Notes: generated from the sequence alone by a model not told the origin. A stretch of 64,000 bases of DNA from Curtobacterium sp. MCJR17_020 (GCF_003234365.2 NZ_CP126260.1:682001-746000), one strand, 5' to 3'. Positions 9,101 through 16,348 are shown, counted from the first letter of the stretch. Program-made: numbers and translations.

Positions 9101-9582
9101 GCGCGATCCTGCTGCAGATCGCCTCCGGCGTCCCGATCGGCGTCGCGTCGCTCATCGGTCTGCTCATGCTCGTCGGCATCGTGGTGACGAACGCGATCGT
9201 GCTCATCGACCTCGTCAACCAGTACCGACGGCGCGGCTTGCGGGTGCGTGAGGCGTTGATCGAGGGCGCGACACGACGCCTCCGCCCGATCCTGATGACG
9301 GCGATGGCGACGATCTTCGCGCTGCTGCCGATGGCGATCGGCCTCACCGGCAAGTCCGGGTTCATCTCGCAGCCGCTGGCACTGGTCGTGATCGGCGGGC
9401 TGGTGTCCTCGACACTGCTGACGCTCGTGGTGCTGCCGGCGCTGTACTTCGTGGTCGAGCGGGCCCGCGAGCGCAACGCGGACCGGATCGCCGCGGGCAA
9501 GACCCGGAAGCAGGCGCGCGCTGAGCGACGTGCGGAGCGGCTGGAACGGCGGGCGGCGAAGTCCGCTGCGGCAGCGGACTAG
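6172..9582 (+). CDS. RND family efflux transporter permease
   Basis: An 1136-residue inner-membrane proton-driven pump of the resistance-nodulation-division superfamily (AcrB/HAE-like). The N-terminal helix is followed by FGGIALSNLKQELIPSVEFP and the pore-domain YPGATPEVV. The paired Asp of transmembrane segment 4 is present in IGRVVDDSIVVIEN, and the second repeat has GIVVTNAIVLIDLVNQYRR. Twelve membrane segments and two large periplasmic-type domains are recognisable. Unusual is a Gly/Ala/Thr-rich insertion at about residues 243-305. No adjacent membrane-fusion partner is visible. The GTG start at 6172 is preceded by GAGGAT 7 bases upstream. Substrate unknown. Confidence 0.92.
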   Translation: MHLLSVFSLRNRALIALVTIVVAVFGGIALSNLKQELIPSVEFPQVAIVSAYPGATPEVVSNDVSTKIEQAIQVVPDLESTSATSSTGQSVVSASFQYGSNLASAEDKIQTAVNALSLPDSVQTQIVTGSFDDLPVLQVAVSASGNQEQLVDRLQASAIPDLEKLDGVRQADVFGNPGRRVVITPDQDELAARGLTQTAISDALDDNGTLIPGGTITEDGSTLSVQTGERIASLKDIRALPLTSSSSSSGSDGAGSAGADGTASGDGTAAGATGTGATGTGTGATGSAPTGDAATGGSTTAATPTDTTLGDVAKVAITESPRTSISRVDGEQALTISITKTQEANTVDVSTTVRDALPGIEDKIEGDPRFTVVFDQAPYIQQSIDSLAEEGLLGLAFAVLVILVFLLSWRSTLVTAISIPTSVLLAAIGMRAAGYTLNIITLAALTIAIGRVVDDSIVVIENIKRHMVPGVDRGQAVREAVREVAGAVTASTLTTVAVFLPVAFVAELVGELFRPFAVTVTLALVASLFVSLTIVPVLAFWWLRPSKVKPGEATAAAADTDAEAAAGPSAVDAERDRSEGALASAADLHDAGRVDRLRRVYLPVLRWVVRKPVVVILLAVVVLGGTVATLPFVTTNYLGDSGQNTFTVTQDLKAGSSLAVQSESARKVERALQGVDGVETVQTTIGTSGQSIQAAFGGGGSASVQYAVTTDAEADQPTIQADARKSIARIDDVGEVTIASSGGGFGGSSDIEVDVTAPTQAQLETASRQVLKTMQSVPDTTGATSNLSAAEPFLAVRVDRAEAASLGLTETQVGGLVAAAVSPRDTGSIEIDDATLDVYIADPEPPTTIAALRALDVPTSTGTVPLSDVATVEESEGPTTVTTTNAARTATITVSPDATNLGAAVQSVTTAVDELDLPKGATASIGGVAASQSSAFSQLGLAVLVAVLIVYVIMVATFRSLLQPLLLLVSVPFAATGAILLQIASGVPIGVASLIGLLMLVGIVVTNAIVLIDLVNQYRRRGLRVREALIEGATRRLRPILMTAMATIFALLPMAIGLTGKSGFISQPLALVVIGGLVSSTLLTLVVLPALYFVVERARERNADRIAAGKTRKQARAERRAERLERRAAKSAAAAD

Positions 9583-9609
9583 CGGCGGCGCTGCCGGCGC
9601 CGGGCCCCG

Positions 9610-9966
9610 CTACCTGCGGTACTCGGCGTCGACGGCCGCGATGGCGGCGGTCGTGAGCGGCACCGGGACCACCGCCGGCACCGGGACCACGGCCGGAGCG
9701 ACGGACGCCGTGGCCAGGTGGTCAGCACGCTCCTCGCGCTCGACGGCCCGGAACCACGACACGAGCACGCAGGTGAGCGTGACCAGGAAGACGACCCCGG
9801 AACCCTGCGCGAACACGGTCAGCTGCCCGGTCGCGGCCGCGTACCCGCCGAAGGCCATGGTGGCGGCGAACGACAGCCCGAGCAGCAACTCCGCAGAGGT
9901 CTGCAGCGCGGAACGGTCCCATCGGGTCGCGGCGGCGCGTGCAGGGCGGGTCGAGGTGTCGGTCAC
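9610..9966 (-). CDS. Small two-helix membrane protein, unknown function
   Basis: A 118-residue protein. A charged N-terminus is followed by two hydrophobic segments (about residues 20-45 and 50-72) and a Pro/Val-rich tail. I do not recognise a family. The GTG at 9966 was chosen because CAGACT, a near-match to the local -10 consensus, ends 6 bases before it; the frame also remains open upstream with a Pro-rich extension that I consider non-coding. Convergent with the RND pump, 27 bp apart. Confidence 0.6.
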   Translation of the reverse strand: MTDTSTRPARAAATRWDRSALQTSAELLLGLSFAATMAFGGYAAATGQLTVFAQGSGVVFLVTLTCVLVSWFRAVEREERADHLATASVAPAVVPVPAVVPVPLTTAAIAAVDAEYRR

Positions 9967-10053
9967 CCCCGAAGTCTGCGGCCGCGGGCTCGGCAGCGGC
10001 AGTCCCGACTCCGGGTGCCACCCACCCGGGGCACGCGGCACCCACGCAGCGTG

Positions 10054-11064
10054 TCACCCCAGCTGGGTCCGGAAGAACGTCGCGACACGGCGGCTCATCG
10101 CCTCGTCGAGCTGCGCGATCGAGTGCGCCGTCCCCTCGACCTGCACGAACGTGACCGGCACGTCGTGTGACCGGAGCGTCGCCGCGAACTCCTGTGACTC
10201 CCACAGCGGGATGAACTCGTCCGTCGAGTGCCCGATGAAGAACGGCGCCGTGTCCGAGGTGACGTGGTACTCCGGCGACGCCCGGGTGGCCGCTGGACAC
10301 TTCGCGTACGTCCGGCAGCCGAGGTAGAGCAGCTGCTTGCGCTGGAAGGACGCAGACACCCCGTCGGCCCGGGTCGAGCGTGACGTCAGGTTCGTGGGGC
10401 CGCTCAGGTCGACCACCGCACGGATCCGGTCGCCCTCGGCGTACGCGGCGGACTCGTGGTCGGTCACCGCGAGCATCGCCGCCAGGTTGCCGCCCGCGCT
10501 CCCGCCGAACACCCCGACCCGCTGGGAGTCGACGTCGTACGTGGACAGCGTGGTGGGGCGGAACACGTAGTCGAGCGCCCGTCGGACGTCGTCGAGTCCG
10601 GCCGGGAACGGATCGGTGGGGGCGAGTCGGTAGTCCACGTTGAACGTGACGAAGCCCTCGGACGCCAGGTACTTGCACACCGACCGGTAGGCGGCCGTGG
10701 CCTTGTCGCCGTGCGACCAGCTCCCGCCGTGGATCATCAGCACCGCGGGCCGACCGGTGCTGGCTGCGGCCTCGGCGGGGTCGGCCGTCGGGGTGGCGGA
10801 CGGCGTCGCCGTGGGGGTCGCGGTCGTCTCCGGGGCGCTGTCGGCCGGCAGGCAGACGTCGAGTCGCTGCAGCGGAGCCGTGCCGTACGGCACATCCGCG
10901 ACCACGTCGATGCCGTGGTACTGCAGGGACAGCGGGTAGATGACGCTGTCCGCGGTGACCGTCGCGTTCTCGTCACCGACGGGGTCCGTACTGCAGGACG
11001 CGACCGCGCCGAGCGCCACGACCGCGGCGACGAGCGCGAGCACTGTGCGGCGGCCGGACTTCAT
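10054..11064 (-). CDS. Secreted alpha/beta-hydrolase lipoprotein (esterase/lipase-like)
   Basis: A 336-residue exported enzyme. The signal peptide ends in a lipobox VASC (Cys24), so it should be anchored to the outer face of the membrane. After a Thr/Pro/Ala linker (about residues 75-103), HGGSW (112-116) forms the oxyanion hole, FGGSAGG holds the nucleophile (Ser189), and GTAHS near the C-terminus supplies the catalytic His; the acidic residue is probably in HSTDEFIP. This matches the BD-FAE/acetyl-esterase group. Substrate is not predictable. TACCGT lies 7 bases upstream of the ATG (leaderless). Confidence 0.87.
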   Translation of the reverse strand: MKSGRRTVLALVAAVVALGAVASCSTDPVGDENATVTADSVIYPLSLQYHGIDVVADVPYGTAPLQRLDVCLPADSAPETTATPTATPSATPTADPAEAAASTGRPAVLMIHGGSWSHGDKATAAYRSVCKYLASEGFVTFNVDYRLAPTDPFPAGLDDVRRALDYVFRPTTLSTYDVDSQRVGVFGGSAGGNLAAMLAVTDHESAAYAEGDRIRAVVDLSGPTNLTSRSTRADGVSASFQRKQLLYLGCRTYAKCPAATRASPEYHVTSDTAPFFIGHSTDEFIPLWESQEFAATLRSHDVPVTFVQVEGTAHSIAQLDEAMSRRVATFFRTQLG

Positions 11065-11077
11065 CGGGTCCACGGTA
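11065..11077 (-). promoter_or_regulatory. Leaderless -10 of esterase gene
   Basis: TACCGT on the minus strand (11077-11072), 7 bases before the ATG ending at 11064. Confidence 0.65.
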
Positions 11078-11215
11078 GCCGCACCCGAGGCCGGCCACGT
11101 CACCCCAGCGGAGGAACCCCGACCGCGCAACCCGACGGCGCAACCCGACGGCGGAACCGCCACAGTGCCAGGATGAGGGCAGGGGGCACCCGCCGCCCGG
11201 ACCGCAGGAGGACCC

Positions 11216-12070
11216 GTGAGCCGTCGCAAGGCCTGGAACGCCGATCCCGAACCACTGCTCCGCGTCGAACCGGGCTTCCGCCTCGACCAGGTCGACCCGG
11301 ATGCGACCCCGGGATTCCCCGGCCGCAAGATCGACGGACTCGAAGCGCTCGCCGCGGGGGCGTCCCGCCTCGCCGCCCTGCAGGAGCGGCTGTACGCGGC
11401 GTCGACCGCCGGCGACCAGCGCCGGGTGCTGCTCGTCCTGCAGGCGATGGACACCGCCGGCAAGGGCGGCATCGTCTCGCACGTCGTCGGTGCGGTCGAC
11501 CCCAACGGCGTGCGGTACGCGGGCTTCAAGGCCCCGACGGCCGAGGAGCGCGAGCACGACTTCCTCTGGCGCATCGAGCGTCAGCTGCCGAGCGCCGGGC
11601 AGCTCGGCGTCTTCGACCGCTCGCACTACGAGGACGTCCTCATCCAGCGCATCCGGGCGTTCGCGGCGCCGGACGAGATCGAACGACGCTACGGCGCGAT
11701 CACCGAGTTCGAGGACCGCCTCACCGCCGAGGGCACCACGATCGTCAAGGTGATGCTGCACATCTCGAAGGACGAGCAGCGCGAACGACTCGGCGAGCGA
11801 CTCGACCGCCCCGACAAGCACTGGAAGTTCAACCCGGCCGACATCGACGAGCGCCTGCTGTGGGACCGCTACCAGGACGCGTACCAGATAGTGTTCGACC
11901 GGACCTCGACCCCGCAGGCGCCCTGGTACGTCGTGCCGGCGAACCGCAAGTGGTACGCCCGCCTGGCGGTGCAGCAGCTCCTGCTCCGGGCCCTCGAGGA
12001 CATGCAGCTCTCGTGGCCGAAGGCGGACTTCGACGTGGCCGAGCAACGACAGCGGCTCGCCGAGTCCTGA
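11216..12070 (+). CDS. ppk2: Polyphosphate kinase 2 family protein (polyP:nucleotide phosphotransferase)
   Basis: A 284-residue cytoplasmic enzyme that transfers phosphate between polyphosphate and nucleotides. Walker A is AMDTAGKGG (77-85), Walker B is in FDRSHYEDV (about 138-146), and the lid region includes RPDKHWKF and DIDERLLWDRYQDAY. Length and motifs fit single-domain PPK2. The reaction direction and the preferred acceptor (AMP or ADP) cannot be assigned from sequence. The GTG start has an AGGAGG Shine-Dalgarno about 5 bases upstream. Divergent from the esterase gene, 151 bp apart. Confidence 0.9.
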   Translation: MSRRKAWNADPEPLLRVEPGFRLDQVDPDATPGFPGRKIDGLEALAAGASRLAALQERLYAASTAGDQRRVLLVLQAMDTAGKGGIVSHVVGAVDPNGVRYAGFKAPTAEEREHDFLWRIERQLPSAGQLGVFDRSHYEDVLIQRIRAFAAPDEIERRYGAITEFEDRLTAEGTTIVKVMLHISKDEQRERLGERLDRPDKHWKFNPADIDERLLWDRYQDAYQIVFDRTSTPQAPWYVVPANRKWYARLAVQQLLLRALEDMQLSWPKADFDVAEQRQRLAES

Positions 12071-12080
12071 CCGACGGGCA

Positions 12081-12104
12081 GGCCGGGAGGCCCGGGCCGG
12101 GTCC
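12081..12104. repeat. Dispersed GGGAGGCCCG palindrome, family A (partial copy)
   Basis: Just after the ppk2 stop, a GC palindrome centred on GGGAGGCCCGGGCC belongs to the same family as elements at 14248, 32303, 37515, 43905 and 57369. Possible terminator. Confidence 0.5.
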
Positions 12105-12156
12105 GGCGCGCGGCCGTCCGTCGATGACGGGGCTGGCATCAGAGCGCGGGGTCGCG

Positions 12157-12338
12157 TAGACTCGCTCGGTCGGCCTTCGACGCCGTGACATCGTGATCAC
12201 GGGCTTTTTGTTGGGTGTGTGTTGCTCGAGGGCTGGAATCACGTCGAATCGCGACGGGATGAACCCCCTCTCCGCAAGCAGCCCCCGCCGATGTCGCTGT
12301 CGGGCGCTGCGGTTCGTTGCGCACCCGAGAAAGCAGAC
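12157..12338 (+). promoter_or_regulatory. Long helicase leader with internal terminator-like hairpin
   Basis: TAGACT (12157-12162) is a good -10. About 14 bases after the expected transcription start lies the stem CCGTGA (12183-12188)/TCACGG (12197-12202), followed at once by GCTTTTTG, the only classic intrinsic terminator with a T-run that I noticed in this window. The helicase start codon is a further 130 bases downstream. This suggests that most transcripts stop early and that readthrough is regulated. A competing antiterminator is not obvious by eye. Confidence 0.6.
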
Positions 12339-14231
12339 ATGGCCCCGTACAACAAGGGCGCGGACAACCGCGCCTCCGACCGTCCCCGTCACCCGAACGG
12401 CACCCCCGCCGCACGCAGCAGCAAGCACCGCGGGTTCCGCGCTGCCGAGCCGACTGCACCGCGCCAGAAGCAGCGCTGGGACGCCGAGGAGCGCCGCGGC
12501 CGCTCGGCGCAGGGCGAGCGCCCCGCCCGCCCGAACTGGGAGCCCCGTGACAACGGCGGCCAGCGCCGCCCCGAGCGCGACGACCGTGGTGGTCGTGGCT
12601 TCAACCGTGACGACCGTGCGCCCCGGCGCTTCGACCGCGATGACCGCGCGCCTCGTCGCTTCGACCGCGATGACCGTGCGCCCCGTCGTGACAACGACGA
12701 CCGCCCGCGTCGTAGCTTCGACCGCGATGACCGCGCTCCCCGTCGCTTCGACCGCGATGACCGTGCGCCCCGTCGGGACAACGACGATCGCCCGCGTCGT
12801 AGCTTCGACCGCGACGACCGCGCCCCGCGCAAGTTCGACCGCGACGACCGCGCCCCCCGTCGCGACAACGACGACCGTCCCCGTCGCAGCTTCGACCGCG
12901 ACGACCGCGCTCCGCGCAAGTTCGACCGCGACGACCGCAGCGCTCCCCGCCGCTCCTTCGACGAGCCCGAGCGCGGCAAGTTCGTCCCCGCCGACGACGT
13001 CAAGCTCGCGAAGCTCCAGGCCGAGTCCACCGTGGCCTCGGACGTCGAGGGCGTGACCTTCGGCGACCTCGGCATCGGCGGCAACATCTCCCGCGCCCTG
13101 CAGGAACTCGGCGCGAGCAGCCCGTTCCCGATCCAGGCCGCGACGATCCCCGACGTGATCGCCGGCAAGGACGTCCTCGGCCGTGGCCGCACGGGCTCGG
13201 GCAAGACCATCGCGTTCGGCGCCCCGCTCGTCGAGAAGCTCATGGAGCACGGTGGCGGCACGAAGCGCAAGATGGGCCGCGCCCCGCGTGCGCTCATCCT
13301 CGCGCCGACCCGTGAGCTGGCCCTGCAGATCGACCGCACGGTGCAGCCCATCGCCCGCTCGGTGGGCCTCTTCACGACGCAGATCTACGGCGGCGTGCCG
13401 TACGGCCGTCAGGAGGGCGCGCTCGAGCGTGGCGTCGACATCATCGTCGGTACCCCCGGTCGTGTGCAGGACCTCATGAACAAGGGGAAGCTCGACCTCA
13501 GCGAGGTCGTCATCTCCGTGCTCGACGAGGCCGACCACATGTGCGACCTCGGGTTCCTCGAGCCGGTGCAGGAGATCCTGTCCGCCACCGCCGAGGTCAC
13601 CCCGCAGGGCAACCGTGCGCAGAAGCTGCTGTTCAGCGCGACGCTCGACACCCAGGTCGCGGCGCTCGTCGAGCAGTTCCTGCACGAGCCGAGCGTGCAC
13701 GAGGTCGCGGGTGAGGACCAGGCGTCCTCGACCATCGACCACCGTGTCCTCGTGGTCGAGCAGCGTGAGAAGGACCGTGTCCTCGAGGAGCTCGTCGCCG
13801 GTGACGGCAAGACGATCGTCTTCGCCCGGACCCGTGCCTACGCCGAGCGCCTGGCCGACCAGTTCGAGGACGCCGGCATCCGTGCCACGTCGCTCCACGG
13901 CGACCTGAACCAGTCGCGCCGGACCCGGAACCTGCAGCTCCTGACGAGCGGCCGGGTGAACGTGCTCGTCGCCACCGACGTCGCCGCCCGTGGCATCCAC
14001 GTCGACGACGTGTCGCTCGTCGTGCAGGCGGACGCCCCGGACGACTACAAGGCGTACATGCACCGCTCCGGCCGTACGGGTCGTGCCGGCAAGGAGGGCA
14101 CCGTCGTGACGCTCGTCCCGCGTGGTCGCATCCGCAAGATCGAGGGCATCCTCGAGCGCGCCGAGATCGCGGCGGACCTCGTGCAGGCCGCCCCCGGTGA
14201 CGGCATCGTCAGCGAGCTCGCCGCGCGGTAG
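12339..14231 (+). CDS. DEAD-box ATP-dependent RNA helicase with repetitive basic N-terminal region
   Basis: A 630-residue RNA helicase. The first ~215 residues are disordered and extremely rich in Arg and Asp; from residue 98 a 29-residue block (FDRDDRAPRR twice, then DNDDRPRRS) repeats three and a half times. The core follows: Q-motif region TFGDLG, motif I GRTGSGKT, PTRELA, motif II VLDEADHM, motif III FSATL, ATDVAARGIH and HRSGRTGRAG. The core is near the C-terminus, so the low-complexity region is N-terminal, unlike the usual C-terminal RGG tails. The start was set at MAPYNKG (12339); the frame is open 40 codons further upstream but those lie in the leader. Likely role: ribosome or RNA remodelling, possibly in cold. 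Confidence 0.9.
   Translation: MAPYNKGADNRASDRPRHPNGTPAARSSKHRGFRAAEPTAPRQKQRWDAEERRGRSAQGERPARPNWEPRDNGGQRRPERDDRGGRGFNRDDRAPRRFDRDDRAPRRFDRDDRAPRRDNDDRPRRSFDRDDRAPRRFDRDDRAPRRDNDDRPRRSFDRDDRAPRKFDRDDRAPRRDNDDRPRRSFDRDDRAPRKFDRDDRSAPRRSFDEPERGKFVPADDVKLAKLQAESTVASDVEGVTFGDLGIGGNISRALQELGASSPFPIQAATIPDVIAGKDVLGRGRTGSGKTIAFGAPLVEKLMEHGGGTKRKMGRAPRALILAPTRELALQIDRTVQPIARSVGLFTTQIYGGVPYGRQEGALERGVDIIVGTPGRVQDLMNKGKLDLSEVVISVLDEADHMCDLGFLEPVQEILSATAEVTPQGNRAQKLLFSATLDTQVAALVEQFLHEPSVHEVAGEDQASSTIDHRVLVVEQREKDRVLEELVAGDGKTIVFARTRAYAERLADQFEDAGIRATSLHGDLNQSRRTRNLQLLTSGRVNVLVATDVAARGIHVDDVSLVVQADAPDDYKAYMHRSGRTGRAGKEGTVVTLVPRGRIRKIEGILERAEIAADLVQAAPGDGIVSELAAR
12630..12945 (+). repeat. 87-bp higher-order tandem repeat inside the helicase gene
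   Basis: Units start at 12630, 12717, 12804 and 12891 (last one partial), an exact 87-bp period, each encoding two FDRDDRAPRR/K decamers plus DNDDRPRRS. Units differ at silent sites and by Arg/Lys changes. Copy number is likely to vary between strains. Confidence 0.9.
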
Positions 14232-14247
14232 TCGCGACCGGACGGAC

Positions 14248-14287
14248 GACGGGAGGCCCGGTACCAGCTGGTACCGGGCCTCCCGTC
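14248..14287. terminator. Perfect 40-bp palindrome after the helicase gene (family A)
   Basis: Left arm 14248-14267 begins GACGGGAGGCCCGG and is perfectly complementary to 14268-14287 with no loop bases. It lies 17 bp after the helicase stop and is the best-preserved copy of the dispersed GGGAGGCCCG family. It probably terminates the helicase transcript. Confidence 0.75.
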
Positions 14288-14296
14288 CGTCACATG

Positions 14297-14347
14297 GTGA
14301 GCAGAAATGGTCGGGTCCCGAAGTCGGACCCGACCATTTCTGCTCAC
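14297..14347. terminator. 22-bp-stem hairpin, family B (GTGAGCAG...CTGCTCAC)
   Basis: Arms 14297-14318 and 14326-14347 are perfectly complementary with a 7-base loop. It lies between the helicase and the convergent DinB gene. A second copy is at 57448-57498, also just beyond the end of a minus-strand gene. Confidence 0.75.
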
Positions 14348-14375
14348 GAAGCGAGCAGGCGAGCGCGCGACCGCG

Positions 14376-14885
14376 TCAGCGGTTGAAGAACAGCAGCCCG
14401 CGCACGAAGCCGGCCTGGCCGGCGTGCTGCGTGCAGTCGTCGAGGATGCTCACGAGCCGGGCGCCGGCGGTGACGGGCGGGTCCCACGCGTCGTCGACCA
14501 CGGGGTCGAGGTCGTCGGGGTCGAGCGTGCCGAGGTACGCGACGGTGCGGTCGTGGACGGCACGCAGGTACCCGGTGAGCAGCTCGGCCGAGGCACGCAC
14601 GCGACCGACGTCGTCGCGGGACATGCCGTAGCCGAGGGCCTCGGCCGGGAACGGCAGGCCGAACCGCTCGTACCAGCCGTCGGCGGTCCACACCTGCGCG
14701 GTGCCGGCGAGCTCGGCGATCTGGACGTCCTGTCCGCGGGCAGTGTGCCACGCGAGCCACGCCAGGGTGTTCGCCCCGGCGGCCGGACGCGCTGCGAGTT
14801 GGTCCTCGGACAGGCCGTCGACGGCACGCTCGACGGTCTCGGGGACGCGGGAGAACGCTTCGATCAGGACTTCGGACGGTGTCAT
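14376..14885 (-). CDS. DinB family protein
   Basis: A 169-residue four-helix-bundle protein of the DinB/DUF664 type. Features are a WLAWHTARGQDVQIAELAG segment containing the first metal-ligand His and a later DDCTQHAGQAGFVRG segment with the second. Many actinobacterial members are thiol (mycothiol)-dependent transferases or isomerases; the exact reaction is not predictable. The ATG at 14885 is preceded at 7 bases by TAGCGT (leaderless), which decides it over a start ten codons upstream. Confidence 0.85.
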   Translation of the reverse strand: MTPSEVLIEAFSRVPETVERAVDGLSEDQLAARPAAGANTLAWLAWHTARGQDVQIAELAGTAQVWTADGWYERFGLPFPAEALGYGMSRDDVGRVRASAELLTGYLRAVHDRTVAYLGTLDPDDLDPVVDDAWDPPVTAGARLVSILDDCTQHAGQAGFVRGLLFFNR

Positions 14886-14898
14886 GCGCACCACGCTA
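14886..14898 (-). promoter_or_regulatory. Leaderless -10 of dinB-like gene
   Basis: TAGCGT (14898-14893), 7 bases before the ATG at 14885. Confidence 0.65.
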
Positions 14899-14945
14899 CG
14901 CGCGCGCCCCGACACACGAGGTCACGCGGATCGTCGCGCCGACCG

Positions 14946-15488
14946 TCACGCGGAACGGGCTGCGGTCTCCGCGCGCGAGTGGCGGTCGAGGGCGTCGCCG
15001 AGCCCGGCGAACGCGGCCGCGAGCCGGACCCGGTCGGCGGGAGCGACGACCTCACGGAAGGCGTCCGAGTACACGGCGCCGATCTGCCGGGCGACCTCGG
15101 CGCCGGAGGCGGTGAGGTGCAGCAGGACGCTGCGACGGTCCTGCGGGTTCGGGCGGCGCTCGAGGTGTCCGCGCTGCTCGAGCCGGTCGACGAGCGACGT
15201 CATGGCGCCGGTGGTGAGCTCGAGGTACTCGCCGGCGTGCTTCGGCGTGACGCCCTCGCCGTCGGCCGCGGCCAGGAAGAACACGAAGCGGGTGTCGGTG
15301 GCGTTCAGTCCACGTACGACGCTCTCGTGGTGCAGGACGCGGGCGTGTTGCGTCTGGAGCAGGCGGAAGGCGGTGAGGAGCTTCGCGAGGTCGGTGTTGG
15401 AGTCCACGGTCTCCGGCACGGAGACGGTCGGCGACACGGGCGCGGGCGGCAGGGTGTCGGGCAGGACGGGCTGGGTGGTGTCCGTCAT
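14946..15488 (-). CDS. MarR family transcriptional regulator
   Basis: A 180-residue regulator. A Pro/Val-rich N-terminal extension of about 30 residues precedes a MarR winged helix: LNATDTRFVFFLAA, ELTTGAMTSLVDRLEQRGHLE and the wing RRPNPQDRRSVLLHLT. It is divergent from the TasA-like/SipW module, so control of that module is plausible, though not shown. An ACAAGT-ATCTC-ACTCGT imperfect inverted repeat (15528-15544) upstream could be its operator. The GAAGAG before the ATG is a weak Shine-Dalgarno. Confidence 0.88.
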   Translation of the reverse strand: MTDTTQPVLPDTLPPAPVSPTVSVPETVDSNTDLAKLLTAFRLLQTQHARVLHHESVVRGLNATDTRFVFFLAAADGEGVTPKHAGEYLELTTGAMTSLVDRLEQRGHLERRPNPQDRRSVLLHLTASGAEVARQIGAVYSDAFREVVAPADRVRLAAAFAGLGDALDRHSRAETAARSA

Positions 15489-15691
15489 CAGCAGCTCTTC
15501 TCGGCAGGGGGTGGGAAGACTCAGTCAACAAGTATCTCACTCGTCAAGACACCCCCAGCACGGGGGTGGTTCCTTCTCTTGTGAGTTGCTCGGCCGAAAA
15601 GTAACTTGATCGTCGTAGCAAACCCCACGGCACCGACGCGACCAACCACCGCGACCACGGCGCCACCGTTTCCGGATCAGGAGCTCTCGCA
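15489..15691. promoter_or_regulatory. marR / tasA-like divergent control region
   Basis: Contains the candidate MarR operator ACAAGT-ATCTC-ACTCGT (15528-15544) flanked by GTCAA direct repeats (15525-15529, 15543-15547). A perfect hairpin CACCCCC-agcac-GGGGGTG (15550-15568) follows. A possible -10 TAACTT (15602-15607) serves the plus strand, giving a leader of roughly 80 bases before the AGGAG Shine-Dalgarno at 15679. Confidence 0.45.
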
Positions 15692-16291
15692 ATGTCTCGT
15701 GTCACCCCTCGCGCCGCCCGTCTCGCGGCCTGGATCGCCATCCCCGCCGCCCTCGTCGCCTCGGGTGTCGTCGTCTCGACCGCGTCCTACTCGGCGTTCT
15801 CGGCCACCACCGTCAACCCGACCAGCAACTGGACCGCCGGCAGCGTGGCCCTCACCGACGACGACAACAACACCGCGCTCTTCACCGCGACGGGCCTCAA
15901 GCCCGGCTCGACCGGCGCCAACTGCATCACGGTCACGTCGACCGGCTCGCTGGCGTCGACCGTGAAGCTGTACGGCACGAACCCGGCCACCACGAACAAC
16001 CTCTCGGGCAACATCAACCTGCAGGTCGAGCAGGGCACCGGCGGTGGCTTCGGCTCCTGCACCGGCTTCACCCCGGCCGCGACCAGCGGAACGCTCTACA
16101 ACGGCACCCTCGCCGCGTTCGGCACCGGCTCCACGAACTTCGCCACCGGCCTCGGCACCTGGGCCCCGACCGGCTCCGCGTCCGAGTCGCGCGTCTACCG
16201 CTTCACCTACACGGTCTCGAGCACCGCGCCGAACACGGTGCAGGGCGGCACCGCGTCCCTCGGCCTCACCTGGGAGGCCCAGAACAGCTGA
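15692..16291 (+). CDS. TasA/CalY-like secreted protein with SipW-type signal
   Basis: A 199-residue exported protein. The N-terminus has a basic start, a hydrophobic segment (WIAIPAALVASGVVVSTASY) and then SAFSATTVNPTSNWTAG, the layout of SipW-dependent signal peptides in TasA/camelysin-like fibre or surface proteins. The mature part is Thr/Ser/Gly/Asn-rich, beta-type, with Cys pairs (GANCITV, GSCTGF). It is followed by a dedicated SipW-like peptidase. A biofilm or surface-fibre role is inferred from the family. AGGAG lies 8 bases upstream of the ATG. Confidence 0.8.
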   Translation: MSRVTPRAARLAAWIAIPAALVASGVVVSTASYSAFSATTVNPTSNWTAGSVALTDDDNNTALFTATGLKPGSTGANCITVTSTGSLASTVKLYGTNPATTNNLSGNINLQVEQGTGGGFGSCTGFTPAATSGTLYNGTLAAFGTGSTNFATGLGTWAPTGSASESRVYRFTYTVSSTAPNTVQGGTASLGLTWEAQNS

Positions 16292-16311
16292 GCCGGGAGC
16301 CCTCCCCACCC

Positions 16312-16348
16312 GGTGACCGGGGCTGAGCCCGAGCCGACCCCGGTCACC
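16312..16348 (+). promoter_or_regulatory. Intercistronic hairpin between tasA-like and sipW-like genes
   Basis: GGTGACCGGGG (16312-16322) pairs perfectly with CCCCGGTCACC (16338-16348) around a 15-base loop. It has no T-run. It could act as a partial terminator or RNA-stability element giving more structural protein than peptidase. Confidence 0.6.

Noticed and set aside
9583..9609. Possible terminator between the RND pump and the small membrane protein gene
   Set aside because: Only short GC complementarity; not distinguishable from background at this base composition.
12219..12338. Earlier start for the DEAD-box helicase (40 extra codons)
   Set aside because: The extra residues show no domain, have no ribosome site, and lie in a leader with a terminator-like structure; MAPYNKG at 12339 looks like the natural start.
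12609..12945. Regular repeats that could suggest a CRISPR array
   Set aside because: There are no unique spacers, the period is a multiple of three, and the repeats encode the helicase's FDRDDRAPRR blocks in frame.
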